Position numbers and translations under genes: made by a program. Shown here piece after piece: positions 35,545-46,199 of a DNA stretch of 64,000 bases. Source of the stretch: Atherix ibis (Eukaryota; Arthropoda; Insecta; Diptera; Athericidae); assembly GCA_958298945.1 (NCBI GenBank), contig OY282609.1, forward strand, positions 29,671,212 to 29,735,211. The letters run 5' to 3'. Each line of letters begins with the position of its first letter. The first letter of the stretch is position 1. Under the pieces are notes generated by a model. It did no database searches, was not told the origin of the DNA, and was given only the letters and a program-made list of their open reading frames with translations.

Positions 35545-37370
35545 ACCTGGTTGTCCAAACCTCAAGACCACGAGTAGCCTACGATTATAAGGATTGAGAC
35601 ACGCTCAATCAACTCACCGCCATTACTGACAGTTAGCAGTTAGTAGTCAGTTACAAGCCGACCACTCCACCTGCTGGTGGCGAGGACTATCTAAACCTCT
35701 ACTGTCATTAGCAGTGACAGTGCCTGAGATAATTGCAAGATTGAATTTGCCAGTTACCTCCCACCTGCGGTCCGGAGACCATACCCGCGATATGGGCATA
35801 ACCACAGCCACCACGTTGCTGCCAAATGGCGCCTCACCTCAATCGGGCATAGTGTATTCCCCTGTGGGGCCCCCGATTGCCATGGTACCAATTTTTGTTT
35901 TAAGAGTACTTTGGTTTGTACTCCGCTTATTGAGCTACGGCCAGGAATCTTGTAAATTCCTAGGCACCGCTAGGCCAGCTCAGGTACGCGGGTTCGCCAA
36001 GACCCGAAGGTACAACCGGAATCGAACTTGGTCTTTCACCCGCTTGTAGCCACCCTGCGTGTCATTCACGCACTCATTCACGCTCCATTCTCATTCTGCT
36101 CTCAAACAGTGCCACGGCAAATCTATTCAGGTATTTGTACTTCTCTTTCACACTCAAAACACCACTCACATCCACACCCTCCTCATTCACGACGATTCCA
36201 CGGCCACCTAAGTCACGCAAATCCCCATACAGGCCACACTCAATGAGAAGGTGCTTGGCACTCTCCTCCACCGCCCTACAAGGGCATCTAGCCTCCGTGG
36301 CCAGTCCACGCCTGTACAGGAACCCATTTATACTGCCGTGTCCCGTGAGCAAATACCCAAGGGATAGACCAAACTCAAATCCATACGCAGATGCAAAGCA
36401 CACATTCGGAATGAACATGTGCATCCATCTGCCATTCACACTCTCATCCCATCGTTGCTGCCATATCTCATGCATCTTGTTCAGGACCAGTACACGCTGA
36501 TGGCGCGGACTTAGATTCTGAACCTCATAATTCCCAACCGGACAACCTGCCAGCGGGATGCCCCGCCGCAGACGGTAGTGTATACTGCGACGCAGCACCT
36601 CCAGGTCCCATGGAATTTCTCCCATGAGAACCTGCATCGCCTCAGTCGAAACGGTTCTACACACATTCAAGCACGCATACAGAGTCATACGCTGCACCGA
36701 ATTTATGGCCATCCTTGCATACCAATGGCGCATAACGTCAGCCCACACACACGATGCATACATAGCACACGGAACAAATACACTCTTATACAGGACTTTC
36801 ACCGCTCTGACGTGAAGTCCCCATTCTTTGCGAAGTACTCGCACCAGCATGCTAACCAAACTAGCGCGTATCAGACTTCCCGTATCACTTCCCGTGCGTA
36901 TCGGACCCCGACCGTCTCCAGACGAATATTTGGCGGCCTACTGGCCGCCAAAAATCCTTTCAGGAGCATACATACTGTTTTCCTTTCGGAAACCTTCATA
37001 CCCATTCTGTTCCCCCATTCAGTCACCATCTGCATATAGCGGCTTCCCGCATTCTCCACAACAGACCTACTACCCCCCCCCTCAATCAAGAGCAGAAGAT
37101 CGTCCGTATATGCGACCACAACACAACCGGTCTCCTCTAACTGCACATCATCATATTCCTTATGGCAGGGCCGGCCACAGATCCCTGCGGATAGCCACGC
37201 ACCATCTGGCGAACAATCCTCCCATTGCTCCCACACACTACTGCATACCTTTCATGGAAGTAACTCCGCCATAGCGAAGCCTCTTCACATGAAACCTCCT
37301 CCAGTCGCTCAAAGATACGATCCCATCGTAGGCACACTACAATGACAGGAAAATAAACATCATTTGTCAT
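35545..37370 (-). mobile_element. TRAS/R1-like non-LTR retrotransposon, 5'-truncated
   Basis: Distinctly less A+T-rich than its surroundings, which suggests a recent arrival. On the minus strand it carries the last part of an RT gene (37370 to 36074), then about 500 bp of 3' sequence down to about 35545. No A-rich tail is evident at the 3' end. Part of the 3' sequence recurs at 10490-10830. The 5' side stops inside the RT domain at about 37370. Confidence 0.85.
36074..37370 (-). pseudogene. TRAS/R1-like reverse transcriptase, C-terminal half, frameshifted
   Basis: In order on the minus strand: GYPQGSVAGPAIRN (RT block), a frame change near 37140, ETGCVVVAYTDDLLLLIEGG with the catalytic YTDD box, KVSERKTVCMLLKG and IRLETVGVRYAREV, another frame change near 36870, then a 261-codon open frame. 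The latter has WADVMRHWYARMAINSVQR and ends in a region with CPCRAVEESAKHLLIEC, a C-C-H-C type knuckle usual for the C-terminus of the R1 clade. The second frame change coincides with an imperfect direct repeat of GATACG(CAC)GGGAAGT. Endonuclease and first ORF are absent. Confidence 0.85.
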
Positions 37371-37513
37371 TTCTCTACCTTACAGGTTATTTTAACGTTT
37401 CAAGAAATATCTTGGCCAGTTTCTCTTTAAACGCCGATTAATGTTTATGGAGAAAGTAACAAATGAGAATTTTCTATCAAAAGGTCTATAGTGGTAGAAT
37501 AATCGGAAAGAAA

Positions 37514-37547
37514 ACTTTTTATAACGAGAAACTTCGTTATAAAAAGT
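37514..37547. repeat. 14-bp perfect hairpin
   Basis: ACTTTTTATAACGA at 37514-37527, loop GAAACT, and exact reverse complement at 37534-37547. It lies between two LINE remnants. A following A/T run typical of a terminator does not apply in a eukaryote. Confidence 0.75.
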
Positions 37548-37689
37548 CACAATGAATAACTTTGTAACAAACATAGAATGAATCATCAACGATTTCTTAG
37601 AGGATTTTTGATTGAATGGATTGGATTCGTGAAGAATTGGAACGTTTACTAGAACGCAATTCTGTATGTTAAAGTTGATTATAAAAATT

Positions 37690-38105
37690 ATGTTGTAGAC
37701 TAAAGTGTGTTCTTTAATATCAGTTTTAATCGTTTGTCCAGTAGTCTAAGTAGTAATCGATAACGTCTGTTAAGTTCAAGTCTTTTTAATTTCATATGAA
37801 AGGGTGAAGGAGTAGTATCGTCGGCATAGGTAGCAGTTATAGTTTTGAGATTATTTTTGATGTCAAATTTATAAATATTATATAGGAGTGGACCAAGCAT
37901 ACTTCCTAGAAGACCACCAGCTGTGTTACGGTATATTTTAGAATTTTCTGTGTTAACAGATATTTGGAAATGACGTTGGAAGAGATATGATTTTTTGAAT
38001 TATATAGTTAGTGGAAAGAAAGAAGCTCTTGAGTTTCCAGAGAAGTCTAGTGTGCCACACTCGACCAAATGCATTTGGTACATCTAAGAACAGTAATTTT
38101 TGTGC
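37690..38105 (-). pseudogene. Jockey-like RT fragment with internal deletion
   Basis: On the minus strand: AFGRVWHTRLLWKL (about 38080), then MLGPLLYNIYKFDI and ITATYADDTT, where the catalytic box is intact, followed directly by LKRLELNRRYRLLLRLLDKR. In the element at 11.4-13.1 kb these last two blocks are some 100 codons apart, so an internal deletion joined them. Frames between 37920 and 38060 are broken. Confidence 0.75.
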
Positions 38106-38150
38106 TCAAAGGAGGACGAAATGTAATCAGCTTAACGACGACATTGTTTA

Positions 38151-39060
38151 CGAGGGTCATTCAACAAGTACTTAGCCTCACCGCCCGATGGAACTGCTGT
38201 CACAAAAGAAATTTACCATCGTGCAGTATATACTATCAAAAATTCAGTTGATTCCCTTCATTAGTTTTGTTTTTATAGCCTTTGAAAGCGAGCGTGTCGG
38301 TCGGTTGCACAAAAATGGAAAAAGAACAATATCGTTCGGTGATTAGATTCTTGTTTTTGGAAGGGAAAACGCGCAAAGATCGCTTGGATGCTGTGTATCA
38401 AAGATCGCTTGGATGCTGTGTATTGTGACTCTTCTCCTTCGATGGCGACCGTCAAGAATTGGTTCAACGAGTTTGTTCGTGGCCGCACGTCGGTTTTTGA
38501 TGAGCTACGCCCAGGTGCCCCGAAAACGGCTGCTACGGAGGAATACGTTAAAAAAGTCCACGAGATAACTGAGACTGTGGGCATCGCAGTAGGAACGGTG
38601 CATCATATTCTACACGAAGAACTGGGCACGAGAAAGCTGTCGGCGCGATGGGTGCCGCGTTTGCTCACACCGGAAAACAAGCGCAACCGTGAGACCACAT
38701 CGGCGACGTGTTTGGCGCTGTTTCAGCGCAATCCAGCGGAGTTCTTGCGTCGTTTTGTGACCGTCGACGAAACATGGATTCACTGGTACACACCAGAGAC
38801 CAAGGAACAGTCGAAACAGTGGACTTCACCCGGCGAACGTGCTCCGAAGAAGGCGAAGACTGTTCGATCGGCCGGAAAGGTGATGGCCACCGTTTTCTGG
38901 GATTCACAAGGTGTGATCCACATCGATTACCTCGAGAAGGGTCAAACAATCACGGAGCGCTACTATGCTGACTTATTGGGCCGATTTGCCGTCGAATTGA
39001 AGAAAAAGTGGCCAGCTTTGCGAAGAAAAAAGTGCTGTTCCACCACGACAACGCGCCGTT
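38151..39060 (+). mobile_element. mariner, 5' three-quarters, fused to a foreign mariner piece
   Basis: Left terminus CGAGGGTCATTCAACAAGTA at 38151 follows TA (38149-38150) and matches the copy at 53677-54950. The following CTCACCGCCCGATGGAAC block also matches. Similarity stops at about 39058, inside the codons for HDNAP, where an inverted piece of another mariner family begins. The right terminus is missing. Confidence 0.9.
38315..39060 (+). pseudogene. mariner transposase, N-terminal three-quarters
   Basis: ATG 38315 begins MEKEQYRSVIRFLFLEGK. An exact 25-bp tandem duplication (38374-38398 and 38399-38423) repeats the codons for KDRLDAVY and shifts the frame. From 38388 a 224-codon frame continues: SMATVKNWFNEFVRGRTS, RKLSARWVPRLLTPENKRNR, FVTVDETWIHWY with the first catalytic aspartate, and KVMATVFWDSQG. 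A block of about 21 residues present in the 54.5-kb copy's relatives around LVLADRRLK is also absent here after EEYVKKVHE. The frame is lost near the second catalytic aspartate. Confidence 0.9.
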
Positions 39061-39492
39061 GAAAAAATTTTTATTTTTCAACATAATCTCCTTTTAGCTC
39101 TATACACTTTTCCAACCGTTTTTCCAAAATTTTTATCCCGTCCAAAAATAGGATTTCAGAAGTTCTGCAAAATACTCATTCGTTTGAGCAATGACGTCCT
39201 CGTTGGAAGTGAACCGTTGTCCGCCAAGCCATTTCTTCAGATTGGGGAAAAGAAAATAGTCACTCGGGGCCAAATCTGGTGAATGCTGCAACAATTCCAT
39301 TCTCAATTACACAATTTTGGCTATGGAAACAGCGCAGGTGTGCACACGCGCATTGTCCTGATGCAAGAGGATTTTTTTCTTCTTCAGATGGGGGCGTTTC
39401 TCTTTGATTTCCTTGCTCAACCGTTGCAATAACGATGCGTAATACGCTCCTGCTATTGTTTTTCCTTTTTCCAAGTAGTCGATAAAAATGAT
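39061..39492 (-). pseudogene. inverted 3' piece of another mariner family
   Basis: On the minus strand this matches 33015-33475 of the mariner at 32277: FYRLLGKRK-type frame, the sequence for HQDNAR, SPDLAPSDYFLFP, then the 3' end with CAACATAATCTCC. Its LFPNL codons retain the base lost in the 33.27-kb copy. Nine bases (codons for PAY) are missing in QHPAYSPDL. It stops at both sides without termini. Confidence 0.85.
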
Positions 39493-41459
39493 AAAACTTT
39501 ATAATATTCAAGTGCAAATGAATGTATAAAATTTTTACTATCACAGGTGTTCAGTCTACTTAAATGAAAAACTAATTATAAAAATAAAATTCATTAAATT
39601 ACTTTCGATTCTATTCGAATGGATCGAATTCTATAATAACCTACGTGCAAATACTTTTACTGAACACGTCCAATTACACACCTAGTTCTCTGAGCTTTTT
39701 GAAATGCAAGTCTTGCATTTTACAATTCGGATTTCTACTTTTATAAGTATATGCTGATAAATGTATAGGCACGTGCTCAAAGTACCTATAATTCTCCGGT
39801 CAATCTTGGATAAAATCAAATTTGGACCAACGTTGAAATTGAATCGATTCGAATCAGTAGTATGCCACTCTCATTAATTGTATTCGCGATTGCAATGACC
39901 TGCATTAATATCTGATTGTTAAATTGAGTGAAAAATTGCCAAGCAAATAAACTGCATACATAAAAATAAATAGAATCTGAATTGCCGACAGAAATCACAA
40001 TTGCAGTAGGTTAGGTTCCGAATCGATTCTACGTTCCAGAGTTTCGATATGATTTCTTAAACTACTCACAAAATTTACCCACTTGAGTATGAAATTCTAT
40101 GAGTTGCTTGGAGCTAAAGAAGCCTACAGTCTACAAAATCATGTTCCATACAAATTTGCATGAAAAGATTGATTGATTATTCGATACGTAAATGCAATCA
40201 TCAAGAATCACTATGATGAGTAATGTGTCTGGTCACCTTCAACTGAGATTAGCACCTTGCGTACGGAGCCCAGAACAAAAGATGAATTGCACAAGATTTC
40301 TGGTAAAACAGCACACTCTACGGACGTTTAAAATTTTTGTATCGAGTATTTAATGGGATTTTGTTTTCTCTTTTAATGAAGCTCATAATATAATAAGTGC
40401 AGTTAATAAAATTAAAAGTTTTTAACGATTTCTCTTGTTAAATTATCAATATTTTTAATACTTATTTACAGCTCATATAATTGCTGTTATAAATTTTATG
40501 CTCATTATGACATTGAACAGGGAAAATGATTTTCCTTTTTTTTTAATACACAGACAAGTAGTAATAAAAAAATTTTCGTTTTGCTGAATGAAGATAGAAA
40601 TTACACGAATTCTACTTTAAAGTTATTTTATGGTATCCTTGAACACGCAATTTTTAAAATCGTTTAGGATATTAAATCGGAGTAGAAATTTTCGTCGCAA
40701 TAAGAACACAAGTAGCACATAAATTTTGTTTTAGTTTCAGACTTTTATGTATGCATCAAAAATGCATTTCATTGGAAAATAATAAAATGCACTCACTCTT
40801 TAAGCAAAACCATTAAATTATGTAATTTCAATTGATTTAAAATCGATATTTTATAATTAAAGTAATTTTATGTTATGAAAAGTTATACGTGCTTGTATTT
40901 TTTTACACGAAAATGAAGGTGACTGAGAAAATACATGGTCAGCATTTAAAAGGGACTTTCTTTAACAGAATTTATCGACATAAATAAACTTTCAATAATA
41001 AGCAAAAAATTATCTTTTTTCATCATATTTTTTTTTCAAAGCAAAATACACGTTTATTTTTATTATAAAAAGATTTGTTATAAGGTTAGTGAAAAGTTCA
41101 AAAAAAAAATTAAATATACAGAATTGTTGTGAAAGTCTAGAAATTTGGTTTATGGTAATAAATAGAAAAATTATATTTACAATTATGTGACTTCTTACGT
41201 AGAAGCTTTTCGATAGGGTAATTTTTTAGGTGAAGATTTGCTCTGGAAAGTTTTTAGATAGTAATATAGTAATAGAAGGCAGGATTTGCTTTCGTTGCGC
41301 TAACAGTGGGATCCAATACCGAAAAAGGGAGATCTGGCAATATTGCGGACTTCGTCCTCAAAAAGCTTGTACATTAGTCCACCTTAGACAAGTTTCAACC
41401 GCGCGATCTTATAGAGCTTGGTAAGTGAAGTTGTGTTTTTCTCGAGCATTTCGAAAAAA
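39493..41459. other. A+T-rich DNA without recognisable gene
   Basis: Mostly featureless. Less A+T-rich sequence at 41270-41420 contains a good donor-like GGTAAGTG at 41419-41426, but the open frame there (about 41230-41424) has no recognised motif. Confidence 0.45.
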
Positions 41460-41735
41460 GGAGCACCCTTTTTTATGTTAAAATTTGGTACAGTTTAACC
41501 TACGAAAAGTTGTAATGAGCCTACGGGAACATTCTTGATCTAGAGCATACGTTTTTCGATGGCATAAAGCATTTTTGAAGAGCGCAAAAGTTAGTAGAAG
41601 ACGAATCTAGCTAAGGAAGGCCTTAAACGTTGAAGACTGATGAATATGTGGCATACATGAGGGCTCTTGTGAGGGTAGATTGTCGATTATCAGATCACAA
41701 AAATATGGAAACATACCACCGTTAGTTGATAGTGG
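41460..41735 (+). pseudogene. mariner-like transposase, N-terminal relic
   Basis: The reading FFDGIKHF, VEDESS-GRP-TLKTDEYV and MRALVRVDCRLS resembles the SVEDE-RxGRPxTxxTDExV and ALVRxDRRLT segment of mariner-type transposases. Stops interrupt it. It is followed by LINE sequence (41740-43610), and a C-terminal mariner piece appears beyond that at 43640-43840 in the same orientation, so both are probably halves of one element. Confidence 0.55.
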
Positions 41736-41739
41736 TATA

Positions 41740-41965
41740 TCGTCGAAGCGCACTTTGAGTTTCGTGATCTGCATGTGTTATCGCTAAGAAACAGAATATA
41801 TCATCAACGCATCATCTAATTGCCCACATAGCTACGTGGACCGGAAGAGGCCATGGAGAAATGGATTATTATCATATATGACCCAATTTCTGACGAGCGT
41901 GGGTGATTTATGGCTTATCTATATCGCTTTCAGGTGAAAGCTCATGCGATATGCCCTAATTAAAT
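41740..41965 (+). pseudogene. R1-clade LINE (family A) fragment, left part
   Basis: Broken frames contain TGRGHGEMDYYHI and traces of the GHGCF-YL-RF region, matching HGEVDHYMAHF in the family A copy at 27.7 kb. It ends at about 41965, where LINE family B starts. The family A 3' UTR resumes at 43396. Confidence 0.6.
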
Positions 41966-43395
41966 GCGTTTAACTCAGCCCGCTTGGATCGAATCTTGGA
42001 GGCCATGGGAGGGGTACCTCTGGGCTCTGTCCTGGGGCCACTCTTGTGGAACGTCATGTACGACGGCCTACTCCATTTGGAATTACCGACGAACACAACA
42101 CTCGTGGCTTTCGCGGACGACGTAGCGATTGTCCTTGTAGCCAAACACCTGGAGGAACTGGAAGCCGCATTCTCCACCACCATCCGGAGCATAAGACAGT
42201 AGATGACATCGGCAGACCTGTTTTTGGCGGAACATAAGACCGAGGCACTCCTTGTAAGTAGCCGGAAGAAAATGGAGACCATCACCATAAGAGTAGGCGA
42301 CCACGACATCCGGTCGCTACACTATATCCGGTATCTAGGAGTGGTCTTGGATGCCAGACTCAACTACAAAGAGCACATCTCCAGCGTTAGCAGGAAGGCA
42401 TCAGCAGTACAGGGCGCACTTTCGCGGATAATGCCCAATATCGGAGACCCCAGGCAAATCCGAAGGCGACTACTGGCAACTGTGGTTACCTCCGTACTGC
42501 TATACGGAGCACCACTGTGGGCGAAATCGCTAGAGCTAACAACATACCGCAAGACAATGTCATCAGTCCAGCGGCTCTCAGCGATCAGAGTGGCGTCAGC
42601 ATACCGAACGGTTTCACACGATGCGGTCAACGTCGTGGCATCATGCCCACCCATCGACATCCTGGCAGGAGAGCGGGAACGCCAACGTCGTAGGAAGAAG
42701 GAAGAGCGGCGAAAGGTCCTCTGCAAAGAGGAGAGACCCGAGAGTCTTCGCCTCTGGCAAGAGAGATGGGATAACTCGACGAAGGATCGGTGGACTCATC
42801 GGCTGATCCCAAATGTTACCAAATGGGTCACTCGCCTGCACGGGGAAGTCGGGTATTACATCACCCAACTCTTGACTGGGCATGGCTGCTTTCGGGCATA
42901 CTTGCACAGATTCAAGAGAACTGACTCCCCAAACTGTCATCATTGCCGCGATGTGATCGAAGACGCAGAACACGTGTTCTTCCAGTGCCCCCTCTACGAG
43001 GAGACGCGGGCGGAGCTGGAGAGAAATCTGGACCGTTCCATCAGTCCAGAAAATATAGTGGAGTGCATGCTGAAGAGCCAATCGGCTTGGAACAGAATTG
43101 CAGAGTACGCGGAATGCATTATCAAGGATCTCCACACAACGTACGAAGAATAGGCCGCGAGGTGTCATAACATCGGGACAGCAGTAATATCAAATAAGAA
43201 CGCCCCAGCGAAGTAGTATTTACAAAGAGTGCCGCCGGGGAACCATCGTTCCGGGAGCAAGATTAGAGGTGCAGGTTAGGTTTTAGCGAGGTAAAAATCC
43301 CGCATAACTCGCCTGGCAGGAAAAATTTCCAGGCGAGTACCTTTTGAAGGTTTCCCCCTGTACCTCATTAATCTAAACATAAAAAATTAAAAAAA
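41966..43395 (+). mobile_element. R1-clade LINE (family B), 5'-truncated, well preserved
   Basis: Less A+T-rich than the surroundings. It starts in the RT domain, runs through the C-terminus and a ~230-bp 3' UTR, and ends with an A-rich tail (about 43375-43396). The 5' truncation and A tail fit target-primed reverse transcription. It sits inside a family A LINE. Confidence 0.85.
41984..43153 (+). pseudogene. R1-clade reverse transcriptase, C-terminal half, one stop
   Basis: The frame is continuous from 41984 to 43153 except for TAG at 42200-42202. RT blocks visible are GGVPLGSVLGPLLWNVMYD and the catalytic FADDVAIVL. After the stop (IRQ-stop-MTSADLFLAEHKTE, probably a former TGG) follow TEALLVSSRKK, YIRYLGVVLDARLNYKEH and LLYGAPLWA. 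The C-terminal knuckle reads CHHCRDVIEDAEHVFFQC, spacing C-x2-C-x8-H-x4-C. The single stop and good codon integrity make it the youngest-looking LINE in the window, but endonuclease and ORF1 are missing, so it is dead on arrival. Confidence 0.9.
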
Positions 43396-43610
43396 AGACT
43401 TGATTTCAGTCTACTCCCAGATGGTGTAATATGACTCGCCATGGCACCACCGTCTGGAAGTAAAACACGATGGTTGTCCCATGGGAAGTTATATTTGAAA
43501 AAAAGCTAGATCGGTTTGAGTGGGTAAAAATCCACACTGTAGGGATCGATATATCCAAAGTGTCTTTAGAAGATTTCCTTCCACCCACGTAAAACACACT
43601 TGTATGATCC
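43396..43610 (+). mobile_element. family A LINE 3' UTR, right part
   Basis: GACTTGATTTCAGTC, CGATGGTTGTCCCATG and GAGTGGGTAAAAATCCACAC correspond in order to 28030-28130 of the family A copy. It directly follows the tail of LINE B, so B interrupts A. About 190 bp of A between the two parts are not found here. Confidence 0.65.
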
Positions 43611-43639
43611 ACCATCACAACGTTCCTGGTTACTAGGTC

Positions 43640-43845
43640 GTCTCTACCAATAAGTTTTTGCTGGAAGATGGTAAATATTTTTGTGATTTCTCAGCCCTCC
43701 GAATAGATGAATACCTGATTCCCATCCGTGTTAATTTGGTATTGTCGAAAACATCCACAGGAATATAACCGAAAATATGAATGCTATTCCAGCTGAAGCC
43801 TTCCACTACTGCTTAGAAAAGTGGGAATAATACCAAGTTTTACCA
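43640..43845 (+). pseudogene. mariner-like transposase, C-terminal relic
   Basis: One frame reads TENMNAIPAEAFHYCLEKWE followed by a stop, the typical last helices of mariner-type transposases. The minus-strand relic at 26.7 kb has the related ITEELNGIPVEAFQ. See the N-terminal half at 41460-41735. Confidence 0.6.
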
Positions 43846-45002
43846 CACCTCATATTATTCATATATAAATTTTTTTTTCAATTAACTAACATCATTTCTT
43901 ATTATCATAAATTCATACTACTTTCCTTTACAAAATAAAGCATATACAAAAAATTATTTACTCCCACTAAATAGTCTCGACAAAGTCAAAAAGATTATAT
44001 CCAATTTGTCTATATTCACACAATTTTAATAAATAATAATAGTAATAATATTTTCTAAAATACGTAATAAAAGAAGTTTAATGATTCAGTCTGGTAAATC
44101 TCATCCGTCATACTCGTAGCTTCAAACACGGTTCATTGTACAACGTTTTTCCACAATTCTATCCATTTTCACTATATTTAAAACTAAATTTCCCAGTTTT
44201 TTACCTCAATTCTATTATTCCATTCACGAAATCATATACTTACGATTATAATCATATTCAACATTTGTATTTTGTACGTGCATTTACATACTTAATTTTC
44301 TGCTCAACAAACGTGTATTGTAAAATGATATCATGCAACAGATTTTCCCTTATATTCTTTAACTAGTGTATAAGTTAGAGTGCATAAAAGAGCAGGCACT
44401 TTTGTAATTTATATTCAGGTGGTAAAAAAAATTATATTTGTGAAAGAATACAGAAAATTAAAATTTCTATTTTAACATGTAACAACACACGTTTACACAT
44501 CATGACTTTAGTTTAAAATGTTGGAAATTACTTTCTTCAAATAAATCGCACTTTTATACGATAATTTTGTCTTGTTATAATTTTAAATATTGTATATTTT
44601 CGTAAACAAGGTATTTTTTTTTCATGTTATGAAATACGATAGTGTTTTTAAACAAAATTTATTTTTTGGCCACCTCATTTTTCTAGTGAATCTCTCTCAC
44701 GTTTGAAAGTATATCCCAAAATGTATAAAGAAATTATTTAGTATGACAAATTATTAAATGGTATTTGTAATATAAATAAATTTTTTCTAGATGTCATTAA
44801 AAAGGTTGAAGAGATTTTTGTAACAGAACATTTTCAATTATATGTTAAATAAACGTGAAATGTCATGTCCCCGGCAGCACTCTTTAAATATACAAAAATA
44901 TTTCTTTTGTTAGAATGTATGTTTTAAACACAAGTTTTTGATGAATGTAGCTTTTTTATACATAGTGAATTATTAAAAGTAAATTTTCACCTAAGAAAAC
45001 AC
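43846..45002. other. A+T-rich DNA, little recognised
   Basis: Featureless except for 44866-44890, where CCCCGGCAGCACTCTTTAA resembles, inverted, the GAGTGCCGCCGGGG stretch in the 3' UTR of LINE B (about 43230-43245). It may be a scrap of a related LINE. Confidence 0.4.
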
Positions 45003-46190
45003 AGGTCAACCTCATCATCAACCGGAAGTTCAGGCTTCAATACGTCCCGGCTTCGCGCCAACACCTTTCAGTTCGATATTACCAGCATGTTTTTGGAGTT
45101 ATGGGTAACGGTATTGCTCCACCGAACATAGAGCCTATCTGATCTTCTTGGACCATAAATGAAGCCACTATATACTTTCCGGGCAGAATCCTCCTCATCC
45201 ATATAGATAAAGTACCCACCGCAGTCTATTTAGCTTAACTGTATCCACAAGGCAGTCGCGGTAACGCTCCTGGATCTTGTCGTTAAATAGGCTCCAGAAT
45301 CATACATTGTCATGTGGGAAATATTGGCTTCTCGAACGTGCATAAAAATTCGCAATGGTTTTTCCTAAGAACCCAAGTTTATGAAAAATACTATGAAAAA
45401 GTAGTTTCGATGTTTTAGTCAGAATTTTTGACCGAAATAATTTATACTGACTGAAATAGGTTCTGTTGGCTGCCAGCAGCAGTGCACCGCTATTTTCCCC
45501 TATGTCTTTCATTGACCCCAAATAGGAGAATAATTTACATCTTCAGAGCTATAATCTCCAATCTGTACGGGACTAGTGTTAATCGGTATTATCCTCGACG
45601 CCGACGCTAGCACCATGTACATTTTTTTGCCTTCATTTACGTGCAGCCTAAAATTTTTCTGATCGACACATAATGCCCTGAAAGCTAAATTACCCTTCAT
45701 GCTAGCCCTTGAGTGGCGAGTCACTTTTTCCAGCCTTAGGTTATTGTGGATATTAAATGGCTTTGAAAGTGAATCGCCTGCTTTTACTCTTCCTCTCACA
45801 CTAGTCATTGTCAGCCTAGTCAGCCTTCTAAATTTTTTTGGGATACCAAACTCTCTCCCGGATGTGTAGAGTTTTACTCTGGTTCTGCTATTATAAGCGG
45901 CCTTAAAGTCGATAAACAGGTACTGGATCTGTTGACCTTTTTGGAACAGTTTTTTTTATCGGCTGCCATAGAAGATCTGATCTGTTGCTGATTCCCCTAG
46001 AGTGAAGCTTTTTCTGTTACAGGCCCATCATTTTTTTGGCGATGAGGCCATCCAGCCTATCAAAAAGCAGAGATTATCTCATAGATAGTAACGGAATACC
46101 TCTACTATTGCTATATTTCTTGATGTCATTTTTTTTTGAGTATGGGACAGATAATCCAAAAATGCTACTCGTCGGGCATTGATTCGCTGT
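45003..46190 (-). pseudogene. endonuclease-RT type LINE, RT to C-terminus, decayed
   Basis: In minus-strand order with several frame changes: VPYSKKNDIKKYSNSRGIPLL (RT block 1), AKKMMG, YLFIDFKAAYNS (first catalytic aspartate region), VKLYTSGREFGIPKK, LTRLTMTSVRGRVKAGDSL, NEGKKMYMVLASASR, DKIQERYRDCLVD with NRLRW, and near 45180-45010 MDEEDSARKVYSGFIYGPRR with LARSRD. This order is that of the RTE/CR1-like, endonuclease-RT elements common in insects. The YADD region is deleted. Two related copies occur in the window (19905-20760 and 62399-63170). Confidence 0.75.
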
Positions 46191-46199
46191 CCCATACTC
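46138..46199. repeat. 13-bp perfect inverted repeat within the LINE
   Basis: GAGTATGGGACAG at 46138-46150 and its exact reverse complement at 46187-46199, 36-base loop. The left arm encodes, on the minus strand, part of SVPYSKK. The right arm lies where upstream RT sequence is expected, so a short inverted duplication is likely. Confidence 0.75.

Noticed and set aside
36005..36035. tRNA B-box-like GTTCGATTCC on the minus strand
   Set aside because: It lies in the 3' part of a LINE; no A box at the right distance and no cloverleaf could be drawn.
36074..37274. Several open frames of 60-153 codons on the plus strand over the TRAS/R1-like LINE
   Set aside because: They are shadows of the G+C-richer minus-strand RT gene, which has the recognisable motifs.
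42364..43168. Minus-strand open frames of 120 and 175 codons over LINE B
   Set aside because: Shadow frames opposite the R1-clade RT; no independent motif.
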